A DNA stretch of 64,000 nt, taken from an uncultured Clostridia bacterium. Its GTDB lineage: Bacteria > Bacillota > Clostridia > TANB77 > CAG-508. Each line of letters opens with the position of its first letter. The first letter of the stretch is position 1. Position numbers and translations under genes: made by a program. Of the stretch, positions 1-9,836 are shown piece by piece. The notes below the pieces were generated by a model. That model saw only the letters and a list, made by a program, of their open reading frames with translations, was not told the DNA's origin and searched no databases. The stretch covers positions 124,001-188,000 of the forward strand of contig CANQYM010000001.1 of the NCBI GenBank assembly GCA_947628085.1, in the 5' to 3' direction.

Positions 1-403
1 TTTTGCTTTGTTCTTCAGTTGCCAATTCACTTTGAACCGCTTTTGTATCTGCTATTGCTGCTTGAACTTTTCCTTCTAAATCTAAGTCAAATATTTGAAT
101 AAGATTTCCTTCTGAATCAAGAATTTTAACACAAAATTCTTCATCTGCATATCTATATAATGTTGGAATAACAGTATCTGCATTAACAATTCTTGTCGTT
201 TTATTAATAATATTTCCATCTTCATCACGCATTTTACCGGACTCATAATCTATATTATCATAAAACAATGTAGTATCCGCATATAAAGTTAAAGTTTCTG
301 CTAAAGAAGTTATTTGTGAAAACATATACATAGAAATAGTAAAAGCTATTACAAAAACTATAACTGCAAAAGCCATCATCAACGCATGAACAGCATCTTC
401 CAT
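1..403 (-). CDS. Pilin-like small membrane protein, partial (C-terminus off the window)
   Basis: Open frame from ATG at 403 to the window edge, absent from the ORF track because it has no stop; translates as MEDAVHALMMAFAVIVFVIAFTISMYMFSQITSLAETLTLYADTTLFYDN...; GGATG-type RBS upstream; in line with the pilin-like genes. Confidence 0.75.
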   Translation of the reverse strand, partial: MEDAVHALMMAFAVIVFVIAFTISMYMFSQITSLAETLTLYADTTLFYDNIDYESGKMRDEDGNIINKTTRIVNADTVIPTLYRYADEEFCVKILDSEGNLIQIFDLDLEGKVQAAIADTKAVQSELATEEQSK

Positions 404-429
404 TGCGTTACATCCTTTCTTCTATCAAT

Positions 430-482
430 AAATATATAATAAATAATGTATCTATGAAAGATATATTATTTATTATATATTT
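430..482 (-). repeat. 24-bp inverted repeat/hairpin (1 mismatch, 5-nt loop) between pilin-like genes
   Basis: AAATATATAATAAATAATGTATCT / atgaa / AGATATATTATTTATTATATATTT; no clear U-tract. Confidence 0.7.
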
Positions 483-500
483 ATATTTTTCTATTAATTT

Positions 501-986
501 CTAGTTTTTCATAGTATCTGTATCATAATATATTATAACTGAATCTATTAATCCATCTTCTGAATAGCCAAATTCTACATAATACATATGTTTTATAGAA
601 ATATGATTTCTTATTGTGGCCAAATTAATAATATAGTTACCATTAGCTTGAGCATTAGATTCCGTATAGCTAATTGAATTATTATTTTTATATTCGTCAT
701 AATCATCAGCAACTTGATCTGCTATAATAACAGTAGGAACTTTTGATGGTTCTGTTTCATATGTATTAGCATTAGCAATTAATCTTCCTAGTAAAGATTT
801 TACTTGTGATCCTATTTGTTCTGCTTCATATGATGAAAAATTACTATTAAAAGCTTCAATTTGTCGTGATGACATATCTTTTAATGCGTCATCTACTTGT
901 GCCTGAGCTGAATCATATATAAACATACCCAAAGTTATTGCCATTAAAATCTCAATTAAAAGAACTCCTGTCTTTATATTGTTCAT
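501..986 (-). CDS. Pilin-like protein with type IV-like KTG|VLLIE N-terminus
   Basis: 161 aa; body closely similar to the neighbouring 1086..1565 ORF (GMFI..SAQ.QV.DAL.DMSS.QIEAFNSNFSSYEAEQ.GSQVKSLLGRLIAN). Confidence 0.8.
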   Translation of the reverse strand: MNNIKTGVLLIEILMAITLGMFIYDSAQAQVDDALKDMSSRQIEAFNSNFSSYEAEQIGSQVKSLLGRLIANANTYETEPSKVPTVIIADQVADDYDEYKNNNSISYTESNAQANGNYIINLATIRNHISIKHMYYVEFGYSEDGLIDSVIIYYDTDTMKN

Positions 987-1022
987 TTACTATATTTCCT
1001 TAATAAAACATATTTTTACATC

Positions 1023-1063
1023 ATATTATTCCAAGATAATAAAGCATTATCCTGGAATAATAT
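1023..1063 (-). repeat. 18-bp inverted repeat/hairpin between tandem pilin-like paralogs
   Basis: ATATTATTCCAAGATAAT / aaagc / ATTATCCTGGAATAATAT, one mismatch. Confidence 0.7.
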
Positions 1064-1085
1064 AAAATTATTTTTATTAATTAGA

Positions 1086-1565
1086 TTAGAAATCATAACT
1101 AATAGTTACTGAACTTATTAAACCTGTTTCTGTATAACCAAATTCTACATAATATTTATGTTTTGTTGAAATATGATTTCTTATTATACCTAAGTTATTA
1201 ATATAATTGCACATATTACTAACATCAGAATTATCATAATTTACCCAAGAATCATTCATATTATGAAAAGTGTCTGATACCTGTCCATTTATATGAACAT
1301 TTGGTACTTTTGCAGGCTCCTCTGTATATGTATTACCATTTGCGATTAATCTTCCTAATAATGATTTTACTTGTGAACCTACTTGCTCTGCTTCATATGA
1401 TGAAAAATTACTATTAAAAGCCTCGATTTGTTGTGATGACATATCTGTTAATGCATCGTTTACTTGTGATTGAGCTGAGGTAAATATAAACATACCTATA
1501 GCTATGATCAAAATAGCTAATAAAATTGCACCAGCTATTAAAAGTGCTTTAGAAGCATTCTCCAT
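1086..1565 (-). CDS. Pilin-like protein (MENASKALLIAG family)
   Basis: 159 aa, hydrophobic N-terminal helix, tandem paralog of 501..986, RBS AGGAGGAAG upstream. Confidence 0.85.
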   Translation of the reverse strand: MENASKALLIAGAILLAILIIAIGMFIFTSAQSQVNDALTDMSSQQIEAFNSNFSSYEAEQVGSQVKSLLGRLIANGNTYTEEPAKVPNVHINGQVSDTFHNMNDSWVNYDNSDVSNMCNYINNLGIIRNHISTKHKYYVEFGYTETGLISSVTISYDF

Positions 1566-1650
1566 AACTTCTTCCTCCTTAAATTTATAGATTTGTATTT
1601 TATTTTAAAATTAACTAGATATCATTTTTTCTAGTTTAACATTAAAAACT

Positions 1651-2085
1651 TTAGTAATCTTTAGCTTCAAATGTCATTGATGCGATTCTTCCTGTTTTTT
1701 CATGATACTTTACATCTGTACACTTAAAACTAACTTGTCCAAAATATGCCACGAAAGAATTCATTCCTAAATTATTAATTCTTTCCATTCTATAAGTTGT
1801 TTCGTTTATTATCATGGTTACATATATTTCAATGCTATATTCATCATCTAAGACATATAAACCTTCTTCATCTTTTGCAATTGAATATTTATCATTGTTA
1901 CTAATTGCTTTATTTATTAGAGTTGTTATATCCAATCCATTTAAATTATCTTTATTATATTTTTCATATGTTAAATTAAAACTTGCAATTTCTTGTTTTT
2001 GCTGTTGTAAATTTTTATAATTTACAACAAAAAAAGTTAAGATTACAATTATTATAATTAGCATTAAAACTAAGATTTTCTTCAT
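1651..2085 (-). CDS. Small membrane-anchored protein in pilus operon
   Basis: 144 aa, N-terminal TM; C-terminal FKCTDVKYHEKTGRIASMTFEA resembles the C-termini of 2152..2868 and 2905..3786. Confidence 0.7.
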   Translation of the reverse strand: MKKILVLMLIIIIVILTFFVVNYKNLQQQKQEIASFNLTYEKYNKDNLNGLDITTLINKAISNNDKYSIAKDEEGLYVLDDEYSIEIYVTMIINETTYRMERINNLGMNSFVAYFGQVSFKCTDVKYHEKTGRIASMTFEAKDY

Positions 2086-2151
2086 AAGATACCTACTTTT
2101 ATTATATCATATTTCCTATTTTTTTACAATAAATAAAATCATTCTGTTTTT

Positions 2152-2868
2152 TTATTCTGAAAATTCTTCAAGTATTTCTTTTACATCTCCACGTAAATCA
2201 TCTTCCACTAAATTATTATCCTTTAAATATGTGTCTTTATTATTTATGTATATACTAAATGTCATACTTTCTATTTGCCCATTTATTTTTTTATAAGACA
2301 CATTTTCACATTTAAATAAATATTTATATATTGTTTTATTAACATCATTGGCTAATCTAGTTTCTGAAAGTTTTTCATTTTCTTTAGCTCCATGAATATT
2401 AGTAATATCTATTTTTTCATCTTTTAATGTTGCTATATTTGCAGAAGCTAAAAGATAAATTGATTTTACTTCTCCACTACCATTTAATATTTGATTTTTA
2501 CCTATTTGATCTCGTGTATTATCTATTGTATTTGGAATTTTAAATAAAACAGTATTTCCATTTTTAACTGTTATTTCTATAGCATTTGTATTATCATAAT
2601 ATTTTTCTGCCCCAATACTACTTTTAGAAGCTTCGTTAATACTAAATGCTAAATTACAAACAGAAATTATATCCATAATAGTATTATTATCTCTATTATA
2701 TTGTTCAAATTTAGAATTATATAATTCTAATTGATTATTCTGTTGTTTTTGGTCATAGGCTTCATTTACTTTAGAACCTTCTCTAAATACATATACAAAA
2801 ATAGTAATTATCATAACACCTATTATTGTTGTACCCGCTATAATTAAAGCCTTTGAAGCATTTTCCAT
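2152..2868 (-). CDS. Pilin-like protein (MENASKALIIAG family)
   Basis: 238 aa, same N-terminal motif as 1086..1565 and 2905..3786. Confidence 0.8.
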   Translation of the reverse strand: MENASKALIIAGTTIIGVMIITIFVYVFREGSKVNEAYDQKQQNNQLELYNSKFEQYNRDNNTIMDIISVCNLAFSINEASKSSIGAEKYYDNTNAIEITVKNGNTVLFKIPNTIDNTRDQIGKNQILNGSGEVKSIYLLASANIATLKDEKIDITNIHGAKENEKLSETRLANDVNKTIYKYLFKCENVSYKKINGQIESMTFSIYINNKDTYLKDNNLVEDDLRGDVKEILEEFSE

Positions 2869-2904
2869 ATTTACTCCTCTTTATTTATTTTAGCTTGGCA
2901 AATT

Positions 2905-3786
2905 CTATATTTCACTAAAAGATATTTTATTAACTCTTCCTGTTTGAACATTATATTCTATTCCATCACATTTAAATCGTTTAGATTTAAAATCATATAA
3001 TGGCGTTTTCCAAATTACTGTACTCCATTGACGTAGTGTAGAAGAATCTGGATTTTTTATTGTAACCTTAAGATCAAATTTCGATAATTTTATCAACTTA
3101 TATAATTCTTTGCTTGTATCTATTTCTGTTTCACTTTTTAGTAAATTATATTGTTTGTCTTTTGCCATATAACTTATTGAATGTGAACCATTAACTAAAG
3201 GGTCTTCTTTACCATCATTCATATAGTATGAAAGAAAAGCAGTTTCTCTTTTGTTTTTTATTTTGTCATTTGCATCTGATATATAACCAAAAGCATCTTT
3301 AACTTGAGCAGCTTCGCTTTCATTTGTTTGTAATTGTTCTTTATTACTAGTAGATACTGAAGATTCCCTTCCTGAATCTATATAATATACTTCTAAGCTT
3401 TCTTCCAACTCATTTTTTAATGTAACTGAAACATCTATTGCAAACTCTTTTTTATTTCCATACTTAGTTCCAGAAAGCCATCCACCCTTGTAATCTATAA
3501 TTTTTCCTGTTGTTGAATCTCTTATTTCTTCATCTTCTTCAACATATTTTTCATCAAAATTTACAACTTTATTCAAACATGAAATAACGTCTGTTCCATA
3601 CATAGCACTTTTTTCATAAATTTCATATTCTTGATTAAATTTTGCTAGTTGCTCTTTATAATCAGTATCATCTTGTTGTTGTGGCCATTCACTAACACCA
3701 GCAAAGAAATATGCAATTAATGACATTATAATTACAGCAAGTATAACTCCTCCTGCAATTATTAGTGCTTTTGAAGCATTTTCCAT
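2905..3786 (-). CDS. Pilin-like protein (MENASKALIIAG family), larger variant
   Basis: 293 aa, same N-terminal motif; shared C-terminal FKCDGIEYNVQTGRVNKISFS pattern. Confidence 0.8.
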   Translation of the reverse strand: MENASKALIIAGGVILAVIIMSLIAYFFAGVSEWPQQQDDTDYKEQLAKFNQEYEIYEKSAMYGTDVISCLNKVVNFDEKYVEEDEEIRDSTTGKIIDYKGGWLSGTKYGNKKEFAIDVSVTLKNELEESLEVYYIDSGRESSVSTSNKEQLQTNESEAAQVKDAFGYISDANDKIKNKRETAFLSYYMNDGKEDPLVNGSHSISYMAKDKQYNLLKSETEIDTSKELYKLIKLSKFDLKVTIKNPDSSTLRQWSTVIWKTPLYDFKSKRFKCDGIEYNVQTGRVNKISFSEI

Positions 3787-3816
3787 ATATTTTACCTTTC
3801 TAAATTTTTACATCTT

Positions 3817-5892
3817 CTACATCATCTTCTGCATGCTTGAGAATGCTGATGTCATACTTGTTAAACCTATTGCGCAAAGTGGAACAATTAAGTATCCAAC
3901 AAAAAGTAAAACCATTGGTGCAAATCCTATAACTCTACCTATCATAGATTTTTTAGAAATTGTTCTTTCATTTGATTCTTTTCTTTTCTCTTGATGATAT
4001 GCTCTTTCTGTGTCTAGCTCATCAAAAGCTTCTCTAATTGGTATTTTTTCAACAGCAGCTTGTAAGCTTTCAACTATTCTTATTAATTGTTGGAATGATA
4101 TATCATTTTTTAATTCCTCTAAAGCTTCCCAAGGTCCACTTTCATAGTTATTAACACATTTTGTGATTGGCTCTTTAAATATGTTTGCATATCTTTCAAG
4201 CCATTCTAATATCATTTCAACATTAACTCTTTCAATTTTCATAAGCATTAATATAATTGTTTGGAATTGCATTACCTCGTTTTCCATATCCATTTGCCTC
4301 ATAATTTTTTGGAAAATTAAAAGCCAAACTGGTCCTTGATATGCAATTACCATTATTACTAATGCTATTAAAATTTCAAACCATTTTATGTATTCTGATT
4401 GAACTATTTGTAATTTTCCCCATATTCTTTCTGTAATTGTATCTAAGTCTTCTGGAGAGCTATCTCCATATTCATCAGATTCAGCAATTTCTTCTTTTAA
4501 TTCTTCTTCAGTAACATCATAATCATATTGGAATTTTCTTAAGAAAACATTATCTTTTTCAGTTGTTTGCATTGCTTTCTTTTCTTGAGATTCACTCATT
4601 GTACCTAAAAGGTCATAATCTGATGTTGGCTCAGTAAATTGAAAATTAATTGCTATTTTATGGGCAGCAAACAAAATAATTAGTGAAACAACAAATCCTA
4701 CAATTGATGCTGTAATTCTGTTTATATATAGCCATTCCATTTTTAACTTTGATGCTGAATCTTTTAAAAGTTTAACTATTTTTCTGTATTCTTTTGTTCC
4801 ATTTTTAGGAATAAAGCAATCTACAAATTTTTTAACTAATGGTTTCTTATATAATTTTGCTTGCCATGGGTTTTCCATATTGGCAGCAGTGTTTACACTA
4901 CCATTATCTTTTAATTTTCTTGTAAGAATATAACATAAAAATGTTATTATAATTAATCCAATTTGCATCATGAAACCACCAGTTCCATTATAGAACTGTC
5001 TTGTAAAAGAGAATTGCCCTACAGCCCAATTTTTTACTGTATCCAAAAATAGAATTGGAAGTGCAGCAATCATAGATAAGCTTTGGAACACATAGTCTAA
5101 TTTATCTCTTTTTAAAATTTCAATTTGCATTTCTTGTGTAATATTGTTTAAGTTTTTTAAGTATAAAGATGCACCATCTTTATCTTTTCTATCACCAAAT
5201 TCTTTTGTTAAATAAGATACTCCAGCAAATTCTTTTAAGTAGCTATTTGGTGCTATATCGTAATATTTTTCAAGTTCTGTTTCAGGATCATCTGAAATTA
5301 AAACTTCATAAATTTTTTCTGCTTGTCTTGATACTTCTTTTTCATCATCTTGTGCTACATCATAAATTGCTTCTTCAACCATATTAAATTCATGATAAGC
5401 ATGTCTTATTTCTGAAAAGAAGTCTAATTGTTCTCTTAATAATTTATTATCTATTCCGTCAACCATACCTTCAAGTAAGCTTTCAATAAAGAATAACTCA
5501 AATAACAAAATTGAAGACATTACTAAATAATTGTTATGCGTCATATATATAACTACAGCAGTAAGAGGTATAACTATAAGAACTGCTTTGAACATAATGC
5601 TTGCAACTTGTTTTCTTGTTACATATTCATCTTCTAGGTTTATAATTTCTAGTCTTCTTCTAAGTTTTAAGGCATATCTCCTTAAAACTGGATTTTTTGT
5701 ACATGTAATGTAGAATTTTTGGTAGAAAACATCTAAGCTTAGTGCTGTATTTTTTGTACCTTCTACTAATTTTCTTACATATTTAGTATTGCTTCCTTGC
5801 AATTTTTTATTAATTACTAAAAATATAATTAATAATAGTGCAAAAACACCACCAACTCCAGCAATTAAATACTTTAAAATGTCTTGTGACAT
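3817..5892 (-). CDS. Tad/T2SS F-type inner membrane platform protein, apparent TadB-TadC fusion
   Basis: 691 aa; multiple TM segments; two regions with T2SSF-like character (about residues 60-340 and 490-690); sits directly downstream of the CpaF-like ATPase. Confidence 0.75.
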   Translation of the reverse strand: MSQDILKYLIAGVGGVFALLLIIFLVINKKLQGSNTKYVRKLVEGTKNTALSLDVFYQKFYITCTKNPVLRRYALKLRRRLEIINLEDEYVTRKQVASIMFKAVLIVIPLTAVVIYMTHNNYLVMSSILLFELFFIESLLEGMVDGIDNKLLREQLDFFSEIRHAYHEFNMVEEAIYDVAQDDEKEVSRQAEKIYEVLISDDPETELEKYYDIAPNSYLKEFAGVSYLTKEFGDRKDKDGASLYLKNLNNITQEMQIEILKRDKLDYVFQSLSMIAALPILFLDTVKNWAVGQFSFTRQFYNGTGGFMMQIGLIIITFLCYILTRKLKDNGSVNTAANMENPWQAKLYKKPLVKKFVDCFIPKNGTKEYRKIVKLLKDSASKLKMEWLYINRITASIVGFVVSLIILFAAHKIAINFQFTEPTSDYDLLGTMSESQEKKAMQTTEKDNVFLRKFQYDYDVTEEELKEEIAESDEYGDSSPEDLDTITERIWGKLQIVQSEYIKWFEILIALVIMVIAYQGPVWLLIFQKIMRQMDMENEVMQFQTIILMLMKIERVNVEMILEWLERYANIFKEPITKCVNNYESGPWEALEELKNDISFQQLIRIVESLQAAVEKIPIREAFDELDTERAYHQEKRKESNERTISKKSMIGRVIGFAPMVLLFVGYLIVPLCAIGLTSMTSAFSSMQKMM

Positions 5893-5923
5893 GTAATTTT
5901 CACACCTCTTTTCTATTTAAGAG

Positions 5924-8225
5924 TTATTCTTCTTCATCTAAATCAAAATTTTTTAGTTCTGTTGGTTTTCTTTGAATATTATTTCCAGATGTATTTTGTG
6001 GTTTTACATTCTGGTTTCTATCTAATATTGGTCTTTTTTTCATCACTGGTCTATTTTGACCTGCCATATTTGTTTTTTGTATGTGTGGTCTTTGTTCTGG
6101 TCTTACAGCTCCTGAACCAGAATTTGCTCCAACTGAGCCACTAGATGTAACAGTTGCGGTTGCTTTCATTTGAGGTCTATTTGCACTTGCTGAACCTTCG
6201 CTTGAAGCACTAGCACTTTCATTTGACTTAGCTTTATTCATCTCAGCTACTTTAAAAGATTCTTTTTTAGCTGATTCTTCGGCAGCAGCTGCTGACTCAG
6301 ATTTTATTTCTTTTCCATTTTCATCATAAGCAACTAGTTTTGGAGGTTTAATTCCCCAATTTCTTTCTAGGAATGCATCAAATGCATCAACATCTGTATC
6401 GTTCATGTTTTCTCTCATACCTCTAATGTTTTCATCAGAAATAGGATTTGTTAAAACATATGAATCATCAACGAATTCTAGTACATTACGATATTTATAT
6501 AATTCTCTGTTTGTTTGCTTTGTAAAGAATATTGTTGCATTATCGAAAAATTTATCAAATTTTCCTTCCAATGTTTTTTCTTTTCTATGATCAAATGTAT
6601 ACTCGTTTTTCTCTTCTACTGGTATACATTCTGTAATTCTTTCTATGTAACGTCTACCTCTAAAGTCTTTTATTAAGTGAATATCAAAGTTTAAAACTTG
6701 AACAACTTGCTCTTCTGCTGTTTTCTCATCTTTGAAAACACCAGTTCTTAACATTGAGTTACGAAGTGCTGTAACTAAGTTTGGGAATGTTTTAGCGTGG
6801 TGAGTAAATAATGTAAATTTAGATGCAACCTGTGCAGATTGAATCATCCAAGATGCTACGGGGTCTGTTGCAACCTCACCGATGATGTTAACAGAACCAT
6901 CTGTTTTCTTCTGAACGTCCAAACAGTCCTGACCAGAAATTGTTTCAGTTTCACGCATTGATACGATGTTTCTTGTTGGATATATTTTTCTTAAGTGAAG
7001 CTCGAATGCAGTTTCTGTGATACGAAGGTTCATTGTTTCATATATGTTTTCTATCATAGCCATAAGCATTGTTGTTTTTCCGGCAACCTTGCTCACCAGT
7101 TAGTGCTATAATTCTTGCTCCTTTTACTAAGAATTTTAATAATTCTATTGTTTCTTCTTTTCCATCAAATTTAACTATTTGTTCAAGAGTAGCTCTCTTT
7201 ACGTCGAACTTTCTTACGAAGAATGCCCAAGTTTCGCACATGCTTGGTCTAACAACAACGACACGGGAACCATCTTTCATTTCATTGATTTTATAACCGT
7301 TTGTATCAGATAACTGACCTGGGTTATTATATTTATAAATGTTTTGACATACTCTTTTAAGTTCTGCTTCTGTTCCAAAAGATAGGAATGCTAAACGTAT
7401 AGATTTACCTTGGAAGAATATCCAAATAGCATCGCAGGCTCTTGGTATTTTTGATTCCATTGCTTGTTTTAGATAATCACTATCTGTTTGAGCTACTTGG
7501 CTTAAGAATGATTCTGGAAGACCAGATGTACCACCAGAAACACCATCTATGTTCATATCTCTGATTTCATCTATACTACTGAAACCTTTATATTTTTGAT
7601 ATATTCTTTGAACAACTACTTCTAGTTTATCGTTAAAATCTAATTGGAATTGTTCTTTTTCATATATTTCATCTATTTCTTCATTTGTTATAACATAACA
7701 AGGTTTTGATTCGCCTTCAACATATTTTAATCTAGCTAAATCGTATTTTTTAATAAGTTCTGTTAAAGCTTCATATCCAAATGTTTTTTTGTATTCATGT
7801 ATTAAAACATCAAATTTATCTTGTGCAGTAAGAAGTGATGGCGTATCAAAAGATATTGCTTTTGATATGTTTGTTTCATCAACTCCATACTCTTTTGAAA
7901 GTAGGTCATATATTAATTCCTTAACATACTTTTTATCGTTAACATCGCCATATGTACAACCTTTTAAAGCCTTTTTTAATTCATATTTTTTGGCTCTTCT
8001 TCTTTTTAACTCTTCTTCAGATAAACCAATATCGTAAAGGTTAATTTTGGTAATTTCATCAAGTCTTTGTTTTACAAACTTAATCATTTTATCTAATGTA
8101 TAAGTTTTGTCATCAACTTCTAAACCTTCAACCATTTCGTTTTTATTCTTTTTAATCATGTGTACAATAGCGGCTACTGCAACTACTAATACAACGAATA
8201 TTAAAGCGATATTTGCTATATTCAT
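5924..8225 (-). CDS. CpaF/TadA-type secretion ATPase, one gene split by a +1 frame change in Walker A
   Basis: ORFs 7038..8225 and 5924..7096 join: ...IALTGEQGC + GKTTMLMAMIENIYETMN...; skipping one C at 7082/7083 gives a 766-aa product with intact P-loop GEQGCGKTT. Confidence 0.85.
7080..7082 (-). other. In-frame CGG codon at putative +1 frameshift site 1 (GGT TGC CGG AAA AAC; +1 reads GGA)
   Basis: Codon at 7082-7080 in the 8225 frame; GGA at 7081-7079 is in the frame of the downstream ORF. Confidence 0.8.
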
Positions 8226-8259
8226 TATTAAAGGCTCCTCCCTTTAAAACTTTTGTATT

Positions 8260-9105
8260 TTATACATTATATTTTAATTCTTCTAGTTTATTAATTATTG
8301 TTTGACAAGCATATTCAACTGCATTTTTAAACATACCATCTCTATCATTTGGTTTTGCTGATGTTAATCTATTTTTTAAGAAATAACTTCCTACACCAGC
8401 TTCTGATGCAACTCTTAAATAAGTTGAATTATATGGTATTGCAGGAATTTCTTTTTTTTCTCCAATGTGTTTTGCAATGTTCTTTGAATTATATACTGCA
8501 TCACTATCTGAATTAGAAAGTAATGGTATTATTTTCTTTTTATCTAATATATCTTTATTTTCATTTAAAATTTTTATATATTCATCTGCTTGTTTTAGGT
8601 TTTTTGTAAAATTATAAACTATTATATTTGATTCTTCTAATAATAGTTTTGTTGTGTTATATTTTAAAGTTTTTTCCATATCTACAAAAACCATATCATA
8701 GAATTTGTCAGCTGTTCTTACTAAATCGTTATAATGTACTAATGCTTTTGTAAATTCATCTGGTGCACTTGTTTTTAGTCCGCATAAAACATCTAATCTT
8801 CCATTAAAAACAACTCTAGTAAAATTTTGAATTATTTCTGGAGTTATTTTGTTACTTGCTACTGCGCTAAGTAATCCTTCTGCTCCAGAAGATATATCTA
8901 ATTTTCCTCTATTCAATTTTTTTAAAATGTCTTGCTTATCTCTTATTTCCCAGAAGCATCTTTCCATAGTGTCATCATCAAAAGTAGCATCTATAAGTAA
9001 AATTCTATAGTTGTGTTCAACAGCCATATGTGTGGCTATTGCGGAAATTGATAAGGTTTGACCTGTTTCTTTTTTACTTCCACTCCAAAAACCAATTATC
9101 GCCAT
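8260..9105 (-). CDS. CpaE/MinD-like P-loop protein with deviant Walker A
   Basis: 281 aa; MAIIGFWSGSKKETGQTLSISAIATHMA...ILLIDATFDDD...VFVDMEK; between CpaF-like and CpaB-like genes. Confidence 0.75.
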   Translation of the reverse strand: MAIIGFWSGSKKETGQTLSISAIATHMAVEHNYRILLIDATFDDDTMERCFWEIRDKQDILKKLNRGKLDISSGAEGLLSAVASNKITPEIIQNFTRVVFNGRLDVLCGLKTSAPDEFTKALVHYNDLVRTADKFYDMVFVDMEKTLKYNTTKLLLEESNIIVYNFTKNLKQADEYIKILNENKDILDKKKIIPLLSNSDSDAVYNSKNIAKHIGEKKEIPAIPYNSTYLRVASEAGVGSYFLKNRLTSAKPNDRDGMFKNAVEYACQTIINKLEELKYNV

Positions 9106-9121
9106 TAAAAACTCCTCCAGA

Positions 9122-9814
9122 TTAATTTCTTTCCAAATGATTCATTGCTTTTTTAAGCTCACCCGGTTTTGCTACATTCATTACTTCCATAAGATATCCT
9201 AAGGTTTCTATATATTGTTTGCTTAATCCAGCAGTTTGAATTCTTTCTGCTCTTTGATTAGCATATATTGCTGATTGATCACCTTGATCAAATGGAAAGA
9301 ATATTGTTTCTCCTTTCCATTCAACATTCAAATCTTTAGAAAGAAAGTTTATATATTGATCTTCTTCTACTAACATATTTTTTGAGAAAAGAATTTTTTG
9401 AACGCTTACTTTATTTTGCATTTTTTTAAACACTTGTAATCCTCTTCTTAAAGAATATAAATCTAATGAAGTAATAAAGAAATGTCTATCTTGAGGCTTT
9501 ATTCCGAAATTGTTATATCCTTTGTATGAGTCTATATTTACTAATGCATAATCGTAGTTAAATTCTGCTCCTTCTTTTAAATCGCAATATTCCCTGATTT
9601 GAGCAAAGTTTTCAAACCCAACAGCAACATCAACTTTTTCAAATGAAGTTATATATTGTTTTGCTGGTTTTATTTTAGGAACTATATATCTTGTTTTTTG
9701 TAGAGAGGTGCTATCTATAACTATAATCTTTTTGCCTATAAAATCTAAAATTTTAGCAACATAAAGTATTAAATCCGCTTTATCATAGCTTCCCATAAAA
9801 GCGATTTTCTCCAT
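9122..9814 (-). CDS. Degenerate MinD/CpaE-like protein
   Basis: 230 aa; MEKIAFMGSYDKADLILYVAKILDFIGKKIIVIDST...; fold-like pattern without a P-loop. Confidence 0.6.
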   Translation of the reverse strand: MEKIAFMGSYDKADLILYVAKILDFIGKKIIVIDSTSLQKTRYIVPKIKPAKQYITSFEKVDVAVGFENFAQIREYCDLKEGAEFNYDYALVNIDSYKGYNNFGIKPQDRHFFITSLDLYSLRRGLQVFKKMQNKVSVQKILFSKNMLVEEDQYINFLSKDLNVEWKGETIFFPFDQGDQSAIYANQRAERIQTAGLSKQYIETLGYLMEVMNVAKPGELKKAMNHLERN

Positions 9815-9836
9815 TAGTACTCACTATCCTCCAATT

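Noticed and set aside
7074-7082. -1 slippery heptamer or A5 homopolymer slip at GGAAAAAC in the ATPase
   Set aside because: The required shift is +1, not -1, and slippage within the A run would leave R in place of the invariant P-loop G.
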